Of a stretch of 38,461 nt of DNA, positions 33,166 to 38,461 are shown piece after piece. The DNA comes from Bacteroides sp. CAG:770. GTDB taxonomy: Bacteria; Bacteroidota; Bacteroidia; Bacteroidales; UBA932. Each line of letters opens with the position of its first letter. Within the stretch, counting starts at the first letter, position 1. Where the stretch lies: positions 1 to 38,461 of the forward strand of contig FR890671.1 in the NCBI GenBank assembly GCA_000435075.1. Direction: 5' to 3'. The position numbers and the translations under genes were made by a program. The notes under the pieces are model-generated. The model searched no databases. It was not told the origin of the DNA and saw nothing but the letters and a program-made list of their open reading frames with translations.

Positions 33166-35363
33166 ATAAGATAATTTCAATGATGCTGGGGGCAGCGATG
33201 ACTCTTGCTGCGGCGGGAGGATGCTCCAGCAAAGACACAAAAACGAAAATAGCCGAGCTTTTGTCTCCTGACAAGAATCTGGAGATGAGATTCAGCATGT
33301 CAGATGACGGAACCCCTTATTATTCATTGGATTACAAAGGAAAGCACATTATCTTGGATAGCCGGCTGGGATTTCTGCTGAGAGGGGATCTGAACGTGTC
33401 TGAGGTGAAGGTTCAGGGCGACAAAATCGACAAAGTGGACAAGCATCCCCAGATAGATTTCTACAGGGATTTCGAAGTTGCCGACGTGAAAACCGACAGC
33501 CTGGACTACACCTGGACACCGGTCTGGGGAGAAGAAGACTCCATCAGATGCCACTATAACGAATTGACAATCAGCCTTAAGCACAAGCCGACCGGAAGAG
33601 ACATGGCCATCAGGTTCAGGCTTTTCAATGATGGTCTCGGCTTCCGCTACGAGTTCGGTCCAATGGCTTGGCCGGAGTATTTCATCATCAATGATGAGCT
33701 GACGGAATTCGCTATGGCTGAAGACTATACGGCCTTCTGGATTCCGGGGGACTTCGATACGCAGGAATACGAATACACACGCTCCCGCATCTCCGAAATC
33801 CCGTCATTGGTGGCGGATCAGCTGCTTCCGAACCCGTGGCATTTCCCGTATTCTGTCAATGCAGTGCAGACTTCGCTCCAGATGAAGTCGGATGACGGTG
33901 TCTATGTCAATCTTCATGAGGCCGCACTTGTGGATTATTCCTGCATGAACCTGGAACTCGAGCCGGGGACATTGACCTTCAAAGCGTCTCTCGTTCCGGA
34001 CGCGACCGGCGGCAAAGGCACTATCCAGACTCCGGCCAAGTCCCCGTGGAGGACGATTCAGGTGACTGACGACGCCTGCAGGCAGCTGGAGTCAAGGCTC
34101 GTACTGAATCTCAATGAACCTTGCGCCCTGGACGACGTTTCATGGATTCATCCTGTAAAATATATCGGTGTCTGGTGGGAAATGATCAGCGGAAAGGGGT
34201 CCTGGTCTTACACCGGAGATGTCCGCCCGGTGGATATCAACACCGTGGACTACAGCAAGTTGCCTCACTCGCCAAAGCACAGCGCCAACACAAAGAATGT
34301 GCGCAGATACATTGACTTTGCCGCTGAGCACGGCTTCGGTGAGGTTCTGGTAGAGGGCTGGAATATCGGCTGGGAGGACTGGGAGAGTTTCTCGAAGAAC
34401 GATGTTTTCGATTTTGTGACACCTTATCCTGATTTCGATATTGCAGGTCTCAACGAATATGCCCACTCTAAAGGCGTGCGTCTTATGATGCATCATGAAA
34501 CATCCTCATCCATAAGGAATTACGAGCGTCACATGGATGCCGCCTACGACCTTATGAATAAGTATGGCTATGACGCGGTCAAGTCCGGTTACGTGGGCCA
34601 GATTTTCCCGCGCGGCGAGCATCACTATGGCCAGTACATGAACAATCATTACCAGTATGCCATCCGCAAGGCTGCCGAGCATCATATCATGGTCAATGCG
34701 CATGAGGCTGTCCGTCCGACGGGCCTGTGCCGCACCTACCCGAACATGATAGGCAACGAATCCGCCAAAGGAACTGAATATCAGGCTTTTGGAGGCCTCC
34801 ATCCTCAGCACGTCACGATTCTTCCGTTCACACGTCTGAACGGCGGTCCGATGGATTATACCCCGGGAGTCTTCGTGATGGACATGAAGGAAAATTGCCC
34901 GACCAACAAGTCTCATGTCAATGCTACCATCTGCAATCAGCTGGCGCTCTACCTTACAATGTATTCGCCGCTCCAGATGGCTGCCGATTTCCCTGAGCAC
35001 TACATGAAATACGCCGATGCATTCCAGTTCATAAAGGACGTAGCTACCGATTGGCGCAAGTCCAAGTATCTGTTCGCAGAACCGGGTGATTATCTGATAG
35101 TTGCGCGCCAGGCCAAGTATTCAGGTCAATGGTTTGTAGGCGGTGTAACCGATGAGCTCTCCCGTTCGTTCGATGTGCCGATGTCGTTCCTGGATGCCGG
35201 AGAGAATTATGAAGTGACCCTCTACGCCGATTCAGAAGACGCTGACTATAAGACGAATCCGCAGTCATATGTAATATCGAAGGTCAATGTGACGAGCGAG
35301 TCCGTGGTGCCGGTAACAATGGCTTCTGGCGGCGGATTTGCAATGTCCGTAAGGAAGATGTAA
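33153..35363 (+). CDS. Glycoside hydrolase family 97 (SusB-like alpha-glucosidase/alpha-galactosidase)
   Basis: The 736-aa enzyme has a lipoprotein-like signal (AAAGGCSSKD, Cys about 24), a large N-terminal beta-sandwich (about 35-300), a (beta/alpha)8 barrel (about 310-620) and a C-terminal beta domain. The barrel shows WWEMISGKGSWSYTGD and VLVEGWNIGWEDW with E401. A Glu here is what I expect of inverting SusB-type members, whereas retaining GH97 alpha-galactosidases use an Asp in the equivalent region; this distinction is from memory. Its start lies 13 bp inside the end of the GH2 gene, so the two are translationally coupled. It closes the plus arm of the PUL. Confidence 0.93.
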   Translation: MGRINKIISMMLGAAMTLAAAGGCSSKDTKTKIAELLSPDKNLEMRFSMSDDGTPYYSLDYKGKHIILDSRLGFLLRGDLNVSEVKVQGDKIDKVDKHPQIDFYRDFEVADVKTDSLDYTWTPVWGEEDSIRCHYNELTISLKHKPTGRDMAIRFRLFNDGLGFRYEFGPMAWPEYFIINDELTEFAMAEDYTAFWIPGDFDTQEYEYTRSRISEIPSLVADQLLPNPWHFPYSVNAVQTSLQMKSDDGVYVNLHEAALVDYSCMNLELEPGTLTFKASLVPDATGGKGTIQTPAKSPWRTIQVTDDACRQLESRLVLNLNEPCALDDVSWIHPVKYIGVWWEMISGKGSWSYTGDVRPVDINTVDYSKLPHSPKHSANTKNVRRYIDFAAEHGFGEVLVEGWNIGWEDWESFSKNDVFDFVTPYPDFDIAGLNEYAHSKGVRLMMHHETSSSIRNYERHMDAAYDLMNKYGYDAVKSGYVGQIFPRGEHHYGQYMNNHYQYAIRKAAEHHIMVNAHEAVRPTGLCRTYPNMIGNESAKGTEYQAFGGLHPQHVTILPFTRLNGGPMDYTPGVFVMDMKENCPTNKSHVNATICNQLALYLTMYSPLQMAADFPEHYMKYADAFQFIKDVATDWRKSKYLFAEPGDYLIVARQAKYSGQWFVGGVTDELSRSFDVPMSFLDAGENYEVTLYADSEDADYKTNPQSYVISKVNVTSESVVPVTMASGGGFAMSVRKM

Positions 35364-35422
35364 AAATCCACAGATGCGCACGGGCCTGTCCGTGACTGTC
35401 ATTCGGAACGGCAATGGATAGT

Positions 35423-35440
35423 CTTAACTTATAAGTTAAG
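35423..35440. promoter_or_regulatory. 18-bp perfect palindrome, likely operator of the toxin-antitoxin operon
   Basis: CTTAACTTATAAGTTAAG is a perfect palindrome centred about 50 bp upstream of the -7 element at 35482-35489. Type II antitoxins with an HTH domain often repress their own operon through such sites. It could also be part of a terminator for the GH97 gene, but it is AT-rich and has no following T-run. Confidence 0.5.
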
Positions 35441-35481
35441 ATATTTTACAGATTATTCTCTGCAATTCAGACAATTAAACC

Positions 35482-35489
35482 TATCTTTG
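35482..35489 (+). promoter_or_regulatory. -7 promoter element of the toxin-antitoxin operon
   Basis: TATCTTTG, a full match to TAnnTTTG, lies 16 bp before the toxin ATG. Transcription would start about 10 nt before that ATG, giving a very short leader. Confidence 0.6.
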
Positions 35490-35505
35490 CGGCAAAGAAT
35501 AAAAG

Positions 35506-36002
35506 ATGAAAGACATTGAATTTATACCATTTCTCTTGACAGAAAAAGCCGATATTTTCTCGATACGACTTGACGGAAATGAGAAAACGGAGACAGAAGA
35601 ATTTTTAATAGAGTTCAAAGACACGCAATCGATACCACTCAGAAATGACTTGAATTCAATTTTAACATCAATCAATGGCATTGGCAAAGAAGGCGTACTA
35701 GAGTCATTTTTCCGCCCGGAAGGGAAATTCTCAGATAGAGTATGTGCAATTCCGTTGCTGACATATCCGAGAAAACATTCCGACAACTGCGGCTCATTAC
35801 GTCTATATTGTATAAGAATGACGGATTCACTACTCATACTTGGAGGTGGTGGAGAGAAGAAAACAAGAGTTTACGAAGATGATCCGATTCTTTTAGAAAC
35901 GTAAAGACACTTCAGTCAATCGACAAGGTTTTGACAGACATGGAAGCCAATGGAGTCGATATTGCAACTGCTATTTATAATTTGACGATTAAGATTCACT
36001 GA
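35506..36002 (+). pseudogene. Gp49/HigB-like toxin gene with a -1 frameshift
   Basis: The open frame from 35506 stops at 35904 after 132 aa (ending DDPILLET). The family pattern GSLRLYCIR, SLLILGGGGEKKTRVYEDDP is typical of Gp49/HigB-type toxins that cut mRNA at ribosomes, and such proteins continue past this point. The continuation exists in the next frame: RNVKTLQSIDKVLTDMEAN followed by NLTIKIH, ending with TGA at 36000-36002, one base before the antitoxin ATG. A single missing base near 35895 would explain it, giving a 165-aa intact protein. The gene is either recently inactivated, mis-sequenced or frameshifted during translation. The 132-aa product may retain partial fold. Confidence 0.75.
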
Positions 36003-36003
36003 T

Positions 36004-36396
36004 ATGGAAAAAGGCAATTATGTCAATCCGCTTTTCGCAGAAATGCTAAATGCTGTACCGGAGGAAGTCAAACGCGAAAGTGAGCGTTCATTCGAGATAG
36101 CTGGAAGGATACGGGAGATTCTTCAACGCAAAAGATGGAGCCAAGCTGATTTCGCAAAAGCCGCAGGAAAGAAAGAGGCGGAAATATCCAAGTGGATGAG
36201 CGGCACTCACAACTTCACCATCCGCACAATCGCAATAATTGAGACCGTGCTCCGAGAAGATGTGATTTCTGTCAAAAGATACCCTCGCCGTGTCAATGGA
36301 TATGGGACGTCAAATTCCGACAGGACATCTATTCTGAACGACGGAGACAAGCTACCATTCCATGGCGCCACCGGCACTCCCCCGTCGGCGGATTAG
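36004..36396 (+). CDS. XRE-family HTH antitoxin
   Basis: The 130-aa protein has an N-terminal segment common to this antitoxin group (NPLFAEMLNAVPEEVKRESERSFEIAGRI) and a helix-turn-helix of the XRE/HTH_3 type at about 35-90 (QRKRWSQADFAKAAGKKEAEISKWMSGTHNFTIRTIAIIE). It should neutralise the toxin encoded one base upstream of it and bind the operon promoter. The C-terminal ~30 residues, beyond RYPRRVNG, look unconserved and the last codons lie in the GTCGGCGGA repeat region, so the original tail may have been replaced. It ends with TAG. Confidence 0.88.
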   Translation: MEKGNYVNPLFAEMLNAVPEEVKRESERSFEIAGRIREILQRKRWSQADFAKAAGKKEAEISKWMSGTHNFTIRTIAIIETVLREDVISVKRYPRRVNGYGTSNSDRTSILNDGDKLPFHGATGTPPSAD

Positions 36397-36756
36397 GACT
36401 TTCTAACGCATTGACTTTCTGCAACTTACAAACAGACAGTCCGCCGACACCTCCGATTTTGGCTGGGTCGGCGGATTTGCATTTCATTAACTCGATGATT
36501 TACAGCTACTTAAGCGCAACAGAATCCGCCGACGCCCAGGAGGCCCTAAAAGTCTTCACGAGACTGAAAAACTCCTACCCATAATACAAGGCCGAAAGCG
36601 GATTCTCGATTCCTACTCAGAAATATTTAGACAGACGCCACCCAGAGGCCTGGACAAGCCAACATCCGATTGCCAGACGAGAAGCCTCCACCAGTTCCCG
36701 GACAAGACTCCCGTCAACGCCGACTATCCAAGTCAACACGGAATCGAAGATACGCC
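36397..36756. other. Non-coding gap with inverted 9-mers and a diverged interspersed repeat
   Basis: About 360 bp without a gene. It holds four copies or inverses of GTCGGCGGA counting the copy inside the antitoxin end. It also holds a stretch (36533-36610) resembling 325-415 at the left end of the window (AAAA-TC-TCACGAG, then AAGGYCGAAA and TCTTGATTC-like words). A 29-codon frame at 36495 crosses it but is not convincing as a gene. Confidence 0.5.
36440..36475. terminator. Hairpin from TCCGCCGAC/GTCGGCGGA repeats
   Basis: TCCGCCGAC (36440-36448) pairs perfectly with GTCGGCGGA (36467-36475) across an 18-nt loop, about 45 bp after the antitoxin stop. Only a short TTT follows, so it is an imperfect intrinsic terminator. 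Further copies of the same 9-mer lie at 36384-36392 and inverted at 36525-36533, so alternative pairings are possible. Confidence 0.45.
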
Positions 36757-37167
36757 TTAAGCCGACTCGCTGCCGTCCTCGCCGAACCGACCGTCCTTAG
36801 CCTCGAAAATCACCGACGGCTCCAGCACCTCCACCGTATGCCAGGCCCCTGACGGAACCACGCACCCGAAATTCCCCGCCGCCGGATCCATGCTGAACCT
36901 CTCCACCTCACGGAACGACCGCTCCCCCGACTCCGACAACACCTCCTCAAAAATCACCTCCGTCACATTCCCACAAAGAAGCATCACACTCTCATTCGAA
37001 TTCGGATGCCTGTGAATCGGCACCACCGTCCCCGGCATCAACGCATTCAGCATCCGCTGACTACCATCCCCCGCCGAAGTCCTCAAATCGAAATTCTGCC
37101 TCAACCGCGGATTCACCGCCGCCTTCCCCAGCAGCTCCGCAACAAGATTCTTGTCAATGTCAATCAT
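36757..37167 (-). CDS. WbuC-family cupin protein
   Basis: The protein is 136 aa from the ATG at 37165-37167. The frame extends upstream to 37215 but the added 16 residues (a hydrophobic run) look like non-coding DNA. It is a single cupin barrel with metal-binding histidines in PIHRHPNSNESVMLLCG and a later SGAWHTVEVLE. WbuC-type cupins occur near O-antigen or capsule genes; their reaction is not established. It stands alone here, with no sugar-nucleotide or polymer genes next to it. It ends with TAA. Confidence 0.82.
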   Translation of the reverse strand: MIDIDKNLVAELLGKAAVNPRLRQNFDLRTSAGDGSQRMLNALMPGTVVPIHRHPNSNESVMLLCGNVTEVIFEEVLSESGERSFREVERFSMDPAAGNFGCVVPSGAWHTVEVLEPSVIFEAKDGRFGEDGSESA

Positions 37168-37986
37168 AATTATCAATGTTAAAGTCAATATCAATGCTAC
37201 TGCCCAGTTCCACAATTCCCATCAATGCCGTCACACCCGCGAAGCGCACACTACAACCACATAAGTCTTATTTCCAGATATCATCAAGTCCTGACTCCCA
37301 ATTCGGGAACGGAGGATTCTTCGACAGCTCACCGTAACTTTTAAAGGTACTACAAAATATTGAAATTTCCTGCGAGCGAGACACAGGAAACGGCATGAGG
37401 AACGAATTCCATCAGGCGGGACGACGCCACAACCCCCTCTGTAACACATTGATAATCAAGTACCAATTATTTTAGGCGTGGATTTCCGCCGATTTTTTGC
37501 CCACTAGCCCACATTGAATTTGACAACTTACTATGAATCAAACAATTACAAAAATAAATGTGGCACCGTCCCGACAACAAAACTATTGAAACGCGGAGTA
37601 CAAATGCACAGAAGTCTTCACTCATACTTCCTTTTCCTCAAAACCAGTAAATCCAAGCCGTTAATCCAAGTTGCAGAATTTAGGATTATACAAAAATATG
37701 TTAAACTCACGGTTCAAAAAGCGCCCTCTTCATTTTGTCAATGACAACAAGGTTCCGCTTCAAGCAACTGTCAATGATACAGATTCAAATCCTTGTCAAT
37801 GCCAAGCCATCCCCCCCAGACTGTCCGAAACATCCCCACGGCCAAGCCGCACAATCATGTGACACTAATACGCTGATACACATCACCAAAAAAACGGAGC
37901 CATCAAGACTCCGCCTATCCTAACTCAAAACACTACCGAACAATCGATGTTAATGATATCATATAAAAGTTGTTTAATAGAACTCA
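37168..37986. other. Long non-coding gap
   Basis: About 820 bp. A 76-codon frame (37514-37744) and shorter ones show no family features and are not called. The right part (37737-37860) is rich in GTCAATG (37737, 37770, 37795) and contains a third copy of the interspersed repeat CCCAGACTGTCCGAAA (near 37815). I see no tRNA or terminator. Confidence 0.5.
37811..37842 (+). repeat. Interspersed ~30-bp repeat, right-hand copy
   Basis: CCCCCAGACTGTCCGAAA-CATCCCCACGG matches 131-161 (CCCCCAGACTGTTTGAAAAGTCCTCGC) and 323-355 (CACCCAGGCTGTCCGAAAACTCCTCACGAG). A more diverged relative lies at 36533-36563. Confidence 0.55.
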
Positions 37987-38461
37987 TCACAACGCTTTAT
38001 TTCTACGTAAAACGTCCTTTAATTCTTCAGAACACTGGACCTCACTAAAGTCATAAGCTGCTACATCGAATGCAGTAATGACATAAAATGAATATTTGTA
38101 ATCAGTCCAATCATCAGAACAAAACATAATTCGACCATTAGACAACACTGCAACTATTTGATCATTCTGCACATTAAAGCCTATATCCAAGATATCCCCA
38201 TCTATTATATTCTTAGGTCCATGATAAGGATGTTCTTTCCACCATCCGATTCTCTTGCCATCATAAGAATACTTTTCAAAATAATAATGGGTCTTTAATA
38301 TATGATGCCCATCCGATTCCACAATGATTGTCTTTTGTGGATGCACAACCATCATTGAGTTTTTATTTGGTAATTGCAAGTGTCTCAGAACAGCGCCATT
38401 TCCCGTATGATACATATCCAGATTTCCGTTAGCCAACGCTACCGCTATAAATGGCTGCTCC
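37987..38461 (-). CDS. Beta-propeller-like hypothetical protein, 5' end outside the window
   Basis: About 158 codons are visible, and the frame stays open to the right edge (EQPFIAVALANGNLD...), so the start is beyond the window; the TTG at 38434-38436 is not a convincing start. The sequence has repeated beta-strand patterns (FIAVALANGNLDMY, IGFNVQNDQIVAVLSNGRIMF) like TolB-type six-bladed propeller lipoproteins of Bacteroidetes. No catalytic residues were recognised and the function is unknown. The last residues (EELKDVLRRNKAL) are helical. The gene is followed by the long non-coding gap. Confidence 0.6.
   Translation of the reverse strand, partial: EQPFIAVALANGNLDMYHTGNGAVLRHLQLPNKNSMMVVHPQKTIIVESDGHHILKTHYYFEKYSYDGKRIGWWKEHPYHGPKNIIDGDILDIGFNVQNDQIVAVLSNGRIMFCSDDWTDYKYSFYVITAFDVAAYDFSEVQCSEELKDVLRRNKAL

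Noticed and set aside
37514..37744. 76-codon plus-strand frame in the right-hand gap
   Set aside because: No family features, no promoter element, and it runs into the GTCAATG-rich repeat zone.
1..38461. tRNA, rRNA, CRISPR arrays, transposase or phage genes
   Set aside because: None could be seen on either strand; the only mobile-element-like structure is the small inverted-repeat element at 424-767.

Overview
The window reads as a chromosomal segment from a gut- or rumen-type member of the Bacteroidales. The evidence is a SusC/SusD pair, several lipoproteins of the Bacteroidetes type (BACON and discoidin-like modules), promoters with a TAnnTTTG -7 element, and a housekeeping pair (PASTA protein next to an RluD-type pseudouridine synthase) that is familiar in this order. 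The exact genus cannot be fixed from the sequence; a Rikenellaceae/RC9/UBA932-like lineage is only a guess.

Layout. 1-1374 is non-coding and repeat-rich: a 344-bp element with imperfect inverted repeats, a 136-bp direct repeat, and a one-directional array of RYCAAYG words. 1375-3938 (minus) holds rluD, a three-PASTA membrane protein and a LysE-type exporter. 4084-5715 (plus) is lnt. 5719-11676 (minus) is a compact operon: a DUF3352-like membrane-anchored protein, an acyl-CoA synthetase, a dCMP deaminase and an S41 peptidase. 11914-35363 is a polysaccharide utilisation locus (PUL) of two divergent operons. The minus arm is susC (interrupted by an in-frame TAG), susD, three surface lipoproteins sharing a C-terminal module, a phosphodiester glycosidase and a DUF4855 lipoprotein. 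The plus arm is GH31, a second DUF4855 protein, a GDPD-fold-like protein, GH2 and GH97. 35506-36396 is a Gp49/HigB-like toxin with a frameshift and an XRE antitoxin. 36757-37167 (minus) is a WbuC-type cupin, and a truncated beta-propeller-like gene runs off the right edge.

How the genes work together. In the PUL, SusC/SusD and the three surface lipoproteins would capture a glycan. The phosphodiester glycosidase and the two DUF4855 proteins would cut it at the surface or in the periplasm, and GH31, GH97 and GH2 would remove alpha- and beta-linked hexoses. A sugar-1-phosphodiester glycosidase together with a GDPD-like protein suggests a phosphodiester-containing glycan, such as a teichoic-acid-like or phosphoglycan substrate. 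This is inference. No PUL regulator (HTCS, SusR, ECF sigma/anti-sigma) lies in the window.

The strongest unexplained signal is the heptamer GTCAATG/CATTGAC. A manual scan found about 80 copies against about 5 expected by chance. They lie in both orientations, inside and outside genes and in different reading frames, which resembles a DNA-uptake-sequence or HIP1-type genome-wide word.
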